From the NCBI GenBank assembly GCA_036389715.1, contig DASVWH010000027.1:1-34725 (forward strand): a stretch of DNA of 34,725 nt. The letters run 5' to 3'. A program made the position numbers and the translations under genes. Shown one piece after another: positions 26,946 through 34,725 of the stretch. The notes beneath the pieces are model-generated. The model ran no database searches. It was not told the origin of the DNA and saw only the letters and a list, made by a program, of their open reading frames with translations. Each line of letters begins with the position of its first letter. Position 1 is the first letter of the stretch. The stretch comes from DASVWH01 sp036389715 (lineage in GTDB: Bacteria; Acidobacteriota; Blastocatellia; Pyrinomonadales; Pyrinomonadaceae).

Positions 26946-28448
26946 ATGAATAGCCGCTTCGCGTCCGTGCTCTCTTCCAGACGATTCTACTTGGTCGTAT
27001 GTTTAGTGCTCATCTCAGCGTCGCTGGTCTTCCAGGCCGTCGCCTTCGCCCAATCGGATGCCACGTCGTCTACGGGGACATCCTCCAGCGCTTCGGCTCC
27101 CGGCGCGTTGGCCATCGTCACGCCGACGCCGCCGCCCGTCTGCGTGACCGGCCCCTGCACGCCGACGATCAGCCCGACGCCCGTCTGCATCAGGGATTGC
27201 GGGCCGCTGCCCAACCCGACGCCGACGCCGAAACCGATCTGCCTGCCGGGCGATCAGATTGATACCTGCGCGGCCGAGCCGCTGACGGGCCGCTGCATGA
27301 CGATTCAGCAGCCGTGCATCACTCCTTCGGCGGAATTGACGATGGGGCCCTCGGTCTCGCCGCTGATTATCAGCGAGTTCAGATTCCGCGGCCCGGCCGG
27401 TGCGGCCGACGAGTTCGTCGAGCTGTTCAATCCGCGGAGCTGGCCGATCACGATTACGACCGACGACGGCTCGGATGCGTGGGCGCTGGTCGCCTCCGAC
27501 GGGCTCGTCAGGTTCACCATCCCGGCGGGCACTGTCATTCCCGGCTACGGCCACTATCTGGCGGTCAACAGCGTCGGCTACAGCCTGGGCAGGTATCCTT
27601 CCGGGAACGGCAGCCGGGCGACGGGCGATAACGTCTACCTGCTGGACATCCCGGACCGCGCCGGGATAGCCCTCTTCAGCAGCTCGAACCCTGTGAACTT
27701 CACACCGGCTTACCGGATGGACGCCGCCGGTTATAGCGAAGCCCCTGCGCTCTATCGTGAGGGCGCGGGATTCCCGAGCGGCGGGGCCGAAACCCTCTTC
27801 AACATCGAATACAGCTTCTACCGCAATCTGACGGCCGGACTGCCGAAGGATACCAACGACAACACGGCCGATTTCATGGGCGTGGACACGAACGCGACGA
27901 ACACCGGCGCGGGCCAGCACCTGGGCGCTCCCGGCCCGGAGAACCTGTCGAGCCCGGTCTTCGCGGGCACGGACAAGGTCACCACCTCTTTGATTGACCC
28001 GGCCGTCCCGAGGGAGAACCCGCCCAACCGCGTCCAGGACCCGACGCCCGACCCGGAGAACAACAGCAGCCTCGGCACGCTCTCCATCAGGAGAAGGTTC
28101 ACGAACGTGACGGGCGCTAATATCACGCGCCTGCGCTTTCGCATCGTTGACGTGACGACTTATCCATCTCCGACCGGGATCGCGGACCTGCGCGCCATCA
28201 ACTCGGGCACGACGCAGATAGACCCGACGGCCGAAATAGTCGAGTATAATCAGCTCATCTTCGGCACGACCCTTGAGACACCGCCCGCGCAGATTAACGG
28301 CGGCGGCTGGAACAGCACCCTCTCGGCCGACCGGGTGTCGCCGTCAACACCGCTCGGGCCGGGACAGGGCATCAACGTGCAGTTCCTCCTAGGCATTCAG
28401 CAGTCGGGCAACTTCCGCTTCTTCATCGTCGTGGAAGCGCTGCCCTAA
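26946..28448 (+). CDS. Secreted lamin-tail-domain protein
   Basis: This 500-residue exported protein has a signal peptide (SASLVFQAVAFAQ, to about residue 36), then a Ser/Thr/Pro-rich linker with PTPTPKP repeats and several Cys (CVTGPC, CIRDCG). A lamin tail domain follows at about 138-275, recognised by PLIISEFRFRGPAGAADEFVELFNPRS, FTIPAGTVIPGYGHYLAVN and GDNVYLLD. The C-terminal part (about 370-500: LSIRRRFTNVTGANITRLRFRIVD, GINVQFLLGIQQSGNFRFFIVVEAL) is beta-rich and unassigned. Lamin tail domains in bacteria are extracellular Ig-like modules often linked with surface enzymes. The signal and linker resemble those of the oxidase just upstream. GGGAGGT precedes the ATG. Confidence 0.88.
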   Translation: MNSRFASVLSSRRFYLVVCLVLISASLVFQAVAFAQSDATSSTGTSSSASAPGALAIVTPTPPPVCVTGPCTPTISPTPVCIRDCGPLPNPTPTPKPICLPGDQIDTCAAEPLTGRCMTIQQPCITPSAELTMGPSVSPLIISEFRFRGPAGAADEFVELFNPRSWPITITTDDGSDAWALVASDGLVRFTIPAGTVIPGYGHYLAVNSVGYSLGRYPSGNGSRATGDNVYLLDIPDRAGIALFSSSNPVNFTPAYRMDAAGYSEAPALYREGAGFPSGGAETLFNIEYSFYRNLTAGLPKDTNDNTADFMGVDTNATNTGAGQHLGAPGPENLSSPVFAGTDKVTTSLIDPAVPRENPPNRVQDPTPDPENNSSLGTLSIRRRFTNVTGANITRLRFRIVDVTTYPSPTGIADLRAINSGTTQIDPTAEIVEYNQLIFGTTLETPPAQINGGGWNSTLSADRVSPSTPLGPGQGINVQFLLGIQQSGNFRFFIVVEALP

Positions 28449-28485
28449 CCGGCAGCGTTGCTCTCCGGGGAGGGCAGACCAGCTC

Positions 28486-28538
28486 AAGGGAAGAAGCCGT
28501 CTCGACGCAGGATAATTCGGGTGGCTTCTTCCCTTTTG
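28486..28538 (+). terminator. Rho-independent-like terminator after the lamin-tail gene
   Basis: AAGGGAAGAAGCC (28486-28498) pairs perfectly with GGCTTCTTCCCTT (28523-28535), followed by TTGCC. It probably ends the oxidase/lamin-tail transcript. It implies a separate promoter in 28540-28680 for the next gene, but I see no clear one. Confidence 0.65.
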
Positions 28539-28682
28539 CCGGGCGGGTATTCCTTTCGGGTTGTGAAAGGCTTAAACTGGGGGCCTTCACCTGACAGATC
28601 GAAACGCCGCCCGGATTGCCGGACAGCTTTCGGGCGAGCCGCCCTAATCGGGAAGAGGTATGCTGTCATCAGGAAGATAAAC

Positions 28683-30716
28683 ATGAACCGTTTCATCAAG
28701 AGGACAATCAAGGCCAGCCTTCCGGCACTGCTCCTGCTGCTCTCTCTGACGGCAGCGGCGCAGCAGGCCCCCGGCCGCAGAGGTCCGGCCGTCGGGCCCG
28801 CCAGCGATAGGAAGACGGAGAGCGCCAAGGCTCCGGCCTCGATCTCGCAGCGTTTTGAGAAGGATGGTGTCGTCATCAACTTCTCGCTCCTGCCGAGGCC
28901 GACCGAGAAGGGCGGGGTGGGCAGGCTGGTTGCGGGGGCCGATGCGGTTGCGACCTTCCGCGTCGAGGATGCGCGCACGGGCCAACCCCTGGCCGGGCTT
29001 CATCCGAGTGCCTGGATCAACGCGCGCAAATCGGAGCAGCCGCCGGGCGAGGCCCAGTGCAGGGACCAGATTCGCTCGTTGATGGGCGGGCTGCTCAGCA
29101 CGCGCGCCGACATCGATCTCAATACCTACCTGCTCCTGACGCTCAATCACGACAACACGGTCTCGGTCATCAACCCGCAGGTCTCCTTCAGCAAGACGAA
29201 GCTCGAAAGCATCATCACCTTGCCCGGCCCCGGCGCGGATTGGGTGCTCTCGCAGAACAAGGAGTTTCTGTATCTCACCCTCCCGGAGCAATCGGCGGTC
29301 GGCGTCATCAACACCGTGACACGCAAGCTGGTCGCGACTATTCCGCTCGGAACGGGCACAAAGCCGATGCGGATTGCGCTCCGGCCCGGCGGGCGCTACG
29401 TCTGGGCCGGGCTCGACGGCTCGCCGCTGGTGGCCGTCATAGATACTGCGAACAATAAGCTGGTGGCCTCCGTGCCCGTCGGTGCGGGCCTGCACAACAT
29501 AGCGTTTGTGCCCGACGGACAGATGGCGTTTGTGACCAACAGCGCGGCCGATACCGTCTCGATTATCGATGCGCAGACGCTGTCCAAGCTGGCCGACATC
29601 AAGGTGGACAAGACGCCGGTTCCGGTGGCCTACAGCAGCGCCAGCCGCCTCGTCTACGTCGCCTCGATTAACGGCGGGACCGTGAGCGTCATTGACCCGG
29701 CCAAGCGGCAGGTGCTGACCAGGGTTCCGGTCAAGCGCGGCGTCGTCGCGCTACGCTTCGAGCCGACGGGCCGCTTCGGTTTTATCGTCAACCAGGTCGA
29801 GAGCACGGTTTCGGTCCTGGACGCTTCGACCAATACGATCACGGGCACGACGGCGGTGGTCAAGGAGCCGGACCAGGTCACTTTCACGGCGCGTTACGCC
29901 TACATTCGCGGGACGGGCTCGGAGAAGTTTTCGTTGATCGAGACGACGGGCATTGCCTCGGGTAAGCTCGCGGCTGTGGACGTGGTCGCCGGACGCCTGG
30001 CCGCGCGCACTCTCCCCGAAGAGATCGGCGTCGCCGATATGATTGCGCCGACGCCCGAGGGCAACGCCGCGATGATCGCCAACACTGCCGACCAGATGAT
30101 CTATTACTACGTCGAGGGCATGATGGCCCCGATGGGGACTTTCAGCAATTACAAGCGGCGTCCGCACGCGCTGCTGCTGCTCGACCGCAGCCTCTCGGAG
30201 GTCTCGCCCGGCGTTTACTCGACGCCGCTCAGGCTCGGCCACGCCGGGCGTTTCGACGTGCCGTTCCTGATAGACCAGCCGCGCATCGTCAACTGCTTCC
30301 AGTTGGAGGTCGGCGAATCGCCCGACGGCGAGAAGACGCAGGGCGGCGTCCCCATCGCCGTCGAGCCGCTCTTCAAAGACCGGCAGTTCAAGCCGCAGGA
30401 GACGACCCCGCTCAGGTTCAGAATCACGGATTCGGTCACCGGGCGCGCCATCCCCGGACTGACGGATGTGCTAGTGCTGGTCTTCGAGCCGCCCGGCATC
30501 TGGCAGCAAAGGCAGTTCGCTAAAGAGGTCGAGGCAGGGGTCTACGAAGTCACGCAAGCCTTTCCGCGCGAAGGTGTCTATAACGTCATGGTCGGCGTCT
30601 CGTCGCGCGGGACGACCTTTGCCGACCTCCCATTCACCGCCGTCTCGGTGGTCAATAGCCCGCAGCCGAAAGAGCAGAAGAACGGCGGCACTCAGAAAGA
30701 GACGAAGAATGAATAG
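28683..30716 (+). CDS. Exported YVTN/YncE-type beta-propeller protein with flanking beta domains
   Basis: This is a protein of about 677 residues with a signal peptide (ASLPALLLLLSLTAAAQQ). An N-terminal beta domain (about 62-115, VVINFSLLP...ATFRVEDARTGQPL) comes first. A YVTN-type propeller spans about 150-440, with repeated blades such as VSVINP, VGVINTVTRKLVATIPLG, VAVIDTANNKLVASVPVG, VSIIDAQTLSKLADIKV, VSVIDPAKRQVLTRVPV and VSVLDASTNTITG. A C-terminal Ig-like/YtkA-like domain (about 560-665, TTPLRFRITDSVTGRAIPGL) closes it. I chose the ATG at 28683 because AGGAAG lies upstream and the signal peptide begins there. Such propellers act as protein-interaction scaffolds or accompany periplasmic redox enzymes. 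It overlaps the Sco gene by 8 bases, so translation is coupled. Confidence 0.88.
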   Translation: MNRFIKRTIKASLPALLLLLSLTAAAQQAPGRRGPAVGPASDRKTESAKAPASISQRFEKDGVVINFSLLPRPTEKGGVGRLVAGADAVATFRVEDARTGQPLAGLHPSAWINARKSEQPPGEAQCRDQIRSLMGGLLSTRADIDLNTYLLLTLNHDNTVSVINPQVSFSKTKLESIITLPGPGADWVLSQNKEFLYLTLPEQSAVGVINTVTRKLVATIPLGTGTKPMRIALRPGGRYVWAGLDGSPLVAVIDTANNKLVASVPVGAGLHNIAFVPDGQMAFVTNSAADTVSIIDAQTLSKLADIKVDKTPVPVAYSSASRLVYVASINGGTVSVIDPAKRQVLTRVPVKRGVVALRFEPTGRFGFIVNQVESTVSVLDASTNTITGTTAVVKEPDQVTFTARYAYIRGTGSEKFSLIETTGIASGKLAAVDVVAGRLAARTLPEEIGVADMIAPTPEGNAAMIANTADQMIYYYVEGMMAPMGTFSNYKRRPHALLLLDRSLSEVSPGVYSTPLRLGHAGRFDVPFLIDQPRIVNCFQLEVGESPDGEKTQGGVPIAVEPLFKDRQFKPQETTPLRFRITDSVTGRAIPGLTDVLVLVFEPPGIWQQRQFAKEVEAGVYEVTQAFPREGVYNVMVGVSSRGTTFADLPFTAVSVVNSPQPKEQKNGGTQKETKNE

Positions 30717-32070
30717 CAGGCTTAAGAGGACGCTCATCTTGTTCGCGCTGGTCATCTCGACCGGGATAGCGGCGGGCGCGAGCCGGACGGCCCAGGCGCA
30801 GAAGGCCGGGCCGCGGAAGGCGACGCCGCAGAAGACGCGTGCGGCCGCTCGCTATGTCTGCCCGATGCACCCGGAAGTGGCTTCGCAGAGGCCCGGCCGC
30901 TGCCCCAAGTGCGGAATGAATCTGGTCGTCGAGCGCAAGGCCGCCGAACCGAAGGCTGCGGACGGCACGACGGCGGCCGCGGGCAGTGCGACGAGTGAGG
31001 CTGTTGCCGTCGCGCCCACCGGGACGGCGGAGGCGACCACTGCGCCGCGCATCCCGGAAACGACCGTCTACGACCAGGACGGCCGCAAGCTCAACTTCTA
31101 TACAGACCTGGTCAAAGGCAAGACGGTCGCCATCAACTTCATCTTCACGACCTGCACGACCATCTGCCCGCCGCTGACGGCCACCTTCCGCCGCGTCCAG
31201 CAGACCCTGGGCGAACGGGTCGGGCGCGATGTCGAGCTGATTTCCATCAGCGTGGACCCGGCGACCGACGTGCCGCAAAGGTTGAAGGCTTTCTCCCAGA
31301 AGTTCAAGGCCGGACCGGGATGGACTTTCGTCACCGGCAGCAAGCCCGAGATTGACCGGCTGCTCGCGGCGCTCGGCGGATACGTCGCGGACAAGAACGA
31401 TCACACGCCGCTGATTCTGATCGGCAACGACGCGGCAGGCTTCTGGACGCGCACCTACGGGCTCGCCCCGGCGGCTCAAATCGTCAACCTGGTCAACGAC
31501 GCCGCCGGTAAGAGCAGCGCGCCTGCGAACGCGGGCGGCAAAGCGACTGCGGCGGCGGAAGGGACAGACAGCGGCCGGGCGGCCAGCTACTTTCCCAACC
31601 TCGTCCTGCTGACGCAGGACAACAAGCCCGTGCGCTTCTACAACGACCTGCTCAAGGGCAAGGTCGTGCTCATCAACTTTCTCTTCACGACCTGTAAGGG
31701 CGTCTGTTCACCGATGACGGCCAACCTGGCGCGGGTTCAAAAGTACCTGGGCGAGCGCGTCGGGCGCGAGGTCCTGATGCTTTCCATCAGCGTGGACCCG
31801 TTGACGGACACGCCCGCCGTCCTCAAAAAATATGCCGAGAGCTTCAAGGCGCAGCCCGGCTGGTATTTCCTGACCGGCGAGAAGAAGAACGTGGACTGGG
31901 TGCTCTACAAGATGGGCGGCTACGTCGAGGACAAGCAGCAGCACAGCAGCGTCCTGATTATCGGCAACGAAGCGACCGGCGAATGGATGAAGGTCTCGGC
32001 GATGTCGAGCCCGACCGAGATTGCCAACGCCGTCACGCAGCTGCTCGCCCCGCGGAAAGAGACGAATTAA
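30709..32070 (+). CDS. Tandem-Sco copper chaperone with N-terminal heavy-metal-binding domain
   Basis: This 453-residue exported protein has a signal peptide (TLILFALVISTGIAAGAS) and a short heavy-metal-binding domain (YVCPMHPEVASQRPG...CPKCGM, Cys51, His54, Cys65, Cys68). Two complete SCO1/SenC thioredoxin-like domains follow. Domain 1 has Cys149 and Cys153 (FTTCTTICPP) with copper-binding His232. Domain 2 has Cys329 and Cys333 (FTTCKGVCSP) with His412. Sco proteins deliver copper, or keep site cysteines reduced, for copper oxidases. The nearby multicopper oxidase is the natural client, although cytochrome c oxidase elsewhere is possible. The ATG at 30709 overlaps the end of the propeller gene; the upstream in-frame ATG at 30574 lies within that gene and encodes no signal peptide. 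Confidence 0.93.
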   Translation: MNSRLKRTLILFALVISTGIAAGASRTAQAQKAGPRKATPQKTRAAARYVCPMHPEVASQRPGRCPKCGMNLVVERKAAEPKAADGTTAAAGSATSEAVAVAPTGTAEATTAPRIPETTVYDQDGRKLNFYTDLVKGKTVAINFIFTTCTTICPPLTATFRRVQQTLGERVGRDVELISISVDPATDVPQRLKAFSQKFKAGPGWTFVTGSKPEIDRLLAALGGYVADKNDHTPLILIGNDAAGFWTRTYGLAPAAQIVNLVNDAAGKSSAPANAGGKATAAAEGTDSGRAASYFPNLVLLTQDNKPVRFYNDLLKGKVVLINFLFTTCKGVCSPMTANLARVQKYLGERVGREVLMLSISVDPLTDTPAVLKKYAESFKAQPGWYFLTGEKKNVDWVLYKMGGYVEDKQQHSSVLIIGNEATGEWMKVSAMSSPTEIANAVTQLLAPRKETN

Positions 32071-32144
32071 GGGAAGCGGCGCTGCTTCAGTCTACAGTGT
32101 AGTCAGGCCGTCCTTCGCACGCGTTCGAGAAGCGTTATCGACAG

Positions 32145-33764
32145 ATGACAAACCGCGTCTACCGTATCAAGCTGGCCCTGGTCGCCGCCGTCTGCCTGGC
32201 GGTCGCAGCGGTCCTGCTCTCGGGCAGCGGGGCCCGTGCGTGGCAGGGCCGCAGGACTCTCTCGGCAGAGGAGCGGCGGGGCAAGCAGATTTACTTTAAG
32301 GGAGAGGGCGGCACGGGCGAGATTATGGCGGGGCTCGGCGGCGATGAGCCGGACCTTCCCGCCACTTCTTTCACGTGTGTCAACTGTCACGGGCCGAGGG
32401 GTGAGGGAACGGACGAGGGCGGGCTGCGTCCGCCGCCCATCACCTGGGAGAAGCTCTCGCGGCCCGCCACCTCTGCGCTGACCAGGCGCAGGCGCATCGC
32501 TTACACAGAAGCGACGCTGGCGCGGGCCATCAGTGCGGGGCTGGACCCGGAGGGCGGGCGGCTGCATCCGGGGATGCCGCGTTACAGGATGACGGCGGCG
32601 CAGATGGCGGACCTGATCGCATACCTGCGGCAGTTGGGCCTTGAGGCGGACGCGGACCCCGGCGTGACGGACGAGACGGTCAGGATCGGCGCGGCGCTGC
32701 CGCTGACGGGGCCGCTGGCGGCAATCGGCGCGGACCTCAAGGCCACGCTCGCGGCCAGCTTTGCGGAGATCAATTCACACGGCGGGATTTATAACCGCCG
32801 CTTCGAGCTGGTCGTCGAGGACTCGCGCGGCGACCCGGCGCAGACGGTCGAAGCGACCCGGCGGCTGGTCGAACAGGACAATGTCTTCGCGCTGGTGAGC
32901 AGCTTCGAGCCGGGCGATGCGAGCGCGACCAACGAGTATATCAGGCAGAGGGAAGTCCCTCTGCTGGGGCCCGTGACGCTCTCGCCGAAGCTCGCAGTGC
33001 CGCCGAACCCTTACGTCTTTTACCTGCTTCCGACCTTCAACGACCAGGCGCGCACGCTCGTTGATTTCGTGCGGACGAAGGCGGCGAGCGCGCGTGTCCG
33101 GCTGGCGGTTGTTTACGCCGATAACGAGTTCGACAGGGATGCGCTGGCGGGCGCGCGGGCGCAGGCGAGGCTGCATTCGATGGAGGTGGTGTCAGAGCAG
33201 GGCTATGCGGCGGGCCGTTTCCAGGCGGCGCAGGCGGCAGCCGAGCTGGCGCAGAGGAAGCCGGACTATCTTCTCTTCTTCGGCAACGCGGAAGAGCTTA
33301 ACTTGCTGGCGCGCGAGTTGGAGCGGCTTAAAGTCAGCGTCCCGCTGCTCAGCTCCGTGGTGATGCTCGGTCGCGGGGCTTTCGGCCTCTCCCCGGCGCT
33401 GGCGGCGCGGACGTTTCTCTCGTACCCGTCGGTGCTGCCCAACCAGAGCGACTTCGCGGAGTTCCTCTCCGTGATGCAGAAGGCGGGCGTCGGCCTGCGC
33501 AGCCCGGCCTTTCAGACGGTGGCTTACGCGGCCACGAAGATTCTCTTTGAAGCCGCGAAGCTCGGCGGCAGGCAGTTGGACCGGGCGCGCCTCGTAGCCT
33601 CGCTCGAACAGCTTCAGGACTTTCGCACGGGGGTCGTCCCGCCGCTGACCTTCGGGCCTAACCGGCGCGTCGGCTCGGTCGGCTCCTACATCGTCGGCAT
33701 TGACCTGGCGGGCAAGCAGTACGTCCCCTTAAGTGACCGCCTCGTGCCCAAAGAGAGGCCGTAG
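32145..33764 (+). CDS. c-type cytochrome fused to a periplasmic ligand-binding (Peripla_BP_6) domain
   Basis: This 539-residue exported protein has a signal peptide (VAAVCLAVAAVLLSGSGARA). A monoheme cytochrome c domain (about 40-175) carries heme motif CVNCH at residues 78-82 and a probable distal Met in LHPGMPRYRM. From about residue 183 it has a type I ligand-binding fold of the branched-chain-amino-acid-receptor family (VRIGAALPLTGPLAAIGADLK, GGIYNRRFELVVEDSRGDPAQTVEATRRLV, LLGPVTLSP). No ABC permease genes follow, so the domain may sense or bind a ligand rather than feed a transporter. The start lacks a strong ribosome site. Its place after the Sco gene suggests an electron acceptor for the oxidase system. 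Confidence 0.9.
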   Translation: MTNRVYRIKLALVAAVCLAVAAVLLSGSGARAWQGRRTLSAEERRGKQIYFKGEGGTGEIMAGLGGDEPDLPATSFTCVNCHGPRGEGTDEGGLRPPPITWEKLSRPATSALTRRRRIAYTEATLARAISAGLDPEGGRLHPGMPRYRMTAAQMADLIAYLRQLGLEADADPGVTDETVRIGAALPLTGPLAAIGADLKATLAASFAEINSHGGIYNRRFELVVEDSRGDPAQTVEATRRLVEQDNVFALVSSFEPGDASATNEYIRQREVPLLGPVTLSPKLAVPPNPYVFYLLPTFNDQARTLVDFVRTKAASARVRLAVVYADNEFDRDALAGARAQARLHSMEVVSEQGYAAGRFQAAQAAAELAQRKPDYLLFFGNAEELNLLARELERLKVSVPLLSSVVMLGRGAFGLSPALAARTFLSYPSVLPNQSDFAEFLSVMQKAGVGLRSPAFQTVAYAATKILFEAAKLGGRQLDRARLVASLEQLQDFRTGVVPPLTFGPNRRVGSVGSYIVGIDLAGKQYVPLSDRLVPKERP

Positions 33765-33879
33765 CGGTCGGGCGCAGAGGGTCAGAGATTAAAGCCGGAA
33801 CGGCGACGGGCCGGGAGAGAGGGCCGGGGCTCGAAAGGCTCGCGGCCCGCCCGGCTCTCGCCACATCAACGGAGGAAAG

Positions 33880-34725
33880 ATGAGCGGACTGTTATTGATT
33901 CTCCTGCTCGCGCCGGGCGCGTGTGCGTGGCAGGCGCAGGCCCGGACGGCCCCGGCCGCGGGCGACAGGGCAGGGACGCAGGCGGGCGCGGCCCGGCGTC
34001 CGGCGGCGAGCCCGACACCGCAGGCCCCGAGCACCACGCCACCGGCTGCGACCACCGCGCCGCCCGCTAAGAGCACCGCGCCGCCTGTCCCGAACACCTC
34101 GCAGCAGGCGCCGAGCGCAGCGCCGCCTGCTGCTGCCGCCACTACGCCGCCTGCGGCGAGCGCCGCGCGGCCGGGCGAGAGGGCCGTGGAGGACTGCGGG
34201 TGCGAAGGGCAGCCGCTGCCCGAAGTGCTGGCCGTAGTCAACGGCGCGAGAATCACCGGTAAGGAGATAGAGGCGCAGACCGGCGAGCGCGTGCGTGTTC
34301 TTCAACAACAGGTGACGGAGGCGCGCAAGCGCGAGCTTGACCTGCAAATCAACTCGAAGCTGCTCGAAGCGGAAGCGAAGAGACGCGGGCTGACGGGCGT
34401 CAAGCTGCTCGAAGCGGAGGTTATCTCGAAGGCCAAGGAGCCGACGGAGGCCGAGGCCCTGGCCTTCTACGAGCAGAACAGGGCGCGCATCGGGGCGGAG
34501 TTCAAGGACGTGAAGGGCGACATCCTGGGGTATCTGCGCCAGGAGCGCGAGCGCGAGGAGGCGCAGAAGTTCGCCGGGCGGCTGCGTGCGGCGGCCGATG
34601 TCAGGGTGCTGGCCGGGAGCGTCACGCCGCCGAAGGCTGCCGCCGAGCGGGCGCGCGTGCTGGCCACCGTGCGCGGCGAGCGGATTACCTCCGAGGACAT
34701 AGAGAACTCGCTGCGGCCTCTCATC
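33880..34725 (+). CDS. Exported SurA-N-like repeat protein (3' end beyond window)
   Basis: The reading frame is open to the window end (282 codons). A short signal sequence (LLLILLLAPGACAWQ) is followed by an Ala/Pro/Thr-rich linker (to about residue 98) and a CGCEG pair of cysteines (about 104-106). A SurA N-terminal-type helical module then starts at VLAVVNGARITGKEIE and continues through ELDLQINSKLLEAEAKRRGLT. A second copy begins near the end (VLATVRGERITSEDIENSLRPLI). In related proteins I recall, this module precedes a DsbA/thioredoxin or a parvulin domain, but neither is in the window. GGAGGAAAG precedes the ATG. It would assist folding or disulfide handling of the exported redox proteins upstream. 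Confidence 0.8.
   Translation, partial: MSGLLLILLLAPGACAWQAQARTAPAAGDRAGTQAGAARRPAASPTPQAPSTTPPAATTAPPAKSTAPPVPNTSQQAPSAAPPAAAATTPPAASAARPGERAVEDCGCEGQPLPEVLAVVNGARITGKEIEAQTGERVRVLQQQVTEARKRELDLQINSKLLEAEAKRRGLTGVKLLEAEVISKAKEPTEAEALAFYEQNRARIGAEFKDVKGDILGYLRQEREREEAQKFAGRLRAAADVRVLAGSVTPPKAAAERARVLATVRGERITSEDIENSLRPLI

Noticed and set aside
28458..28682. N-terminal extension of the propeller protein
   Set aside because: It would span the terminator hairpin. The signal peptide begins at 28683 with a ribosome site upstream.

Overview
The window is high-GC bacterial DNA with dense genes on both strands. Its gene content points to a Gram-negative, aerobic, soil-type bacterium. The features that suggest this are a TonB-dependent receptor with an N-terminal carboxypeptidase-regulatory-like domain, many secreted proteins, AcnA, GatB, a DUF6335-like protein, and an outer-membrane/periplasmic redox cluster. 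The style fits Acidobacteriota, possibly class Blastocatellia. That placement is an inference from gene style, since no rRNA or other phylogenetic marker was compared. There are no rRNA or tRNA genes, no CRISPR array and no insertion sequence that I can support.

Layout. Positions 1-4237 form a vitamin B12 (corrinoid) uptake locus: the 3' part of a FecCD/BtuC permease, its ATPase, a cobalamin riboswitch and a BtuB-like TonB receptor. Positions 4275-10588 hold a small DUF4383-like membrane protein (minus strand), a secreted coiled-coil protein, gatB, a short-chain dehydrogenase, dtd, a cyclophilin lipoprotein and a DUF6335-like protein (minus strand). Positions 10872-20472 hold an SGNH hydrolase (minus strand), acnA with an insertion, a two-pore-helix-type K+ channel, an aldehyde dehydrogenase, a small OB-like lipoprotein, a DinB-like protein and a MidA-type methyltransferase. 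Positions 20520-21191 are a gene-free array of about 32 units with an exact 21-bp phase. After a 0.6-kb leader without a convincing gene, positions 21776-34725 carry a co-directional cluster of secreted redox proteins.

The most interesting candidate system is this last cluster. It encodes a 1683-residue six-cupredoxin multicopper oxidase whose copper motifs are in permuted order, as in MnxG-type manganese oxidases. Next come a lamin-tail-domain protein, a YVTN beta-propeller protein, a protein with a heavy-metal-binding domain plus two Sco domains, a c-type cytochrome fused to a periplasmic ligand-binding domain, and a partial SurA-like protein. Together they look like an extracytoplasmic copper-dependent metal or organic oxidation system with its own copper chaperone and electron or ligand acceptor. 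The substrate is not known from sequence.

A second theme is repeat structure built from 7- or 8-base words. Five intergenic gaps hold fold-back hairpins made of tandem heptamers or octamers, and one of these lies inside the cobalamin riboswitch. The 21-bp array is itself three heptamers per unit. The last 14 codons of midA are a 21-bp tandem duplication just upstream of that array.
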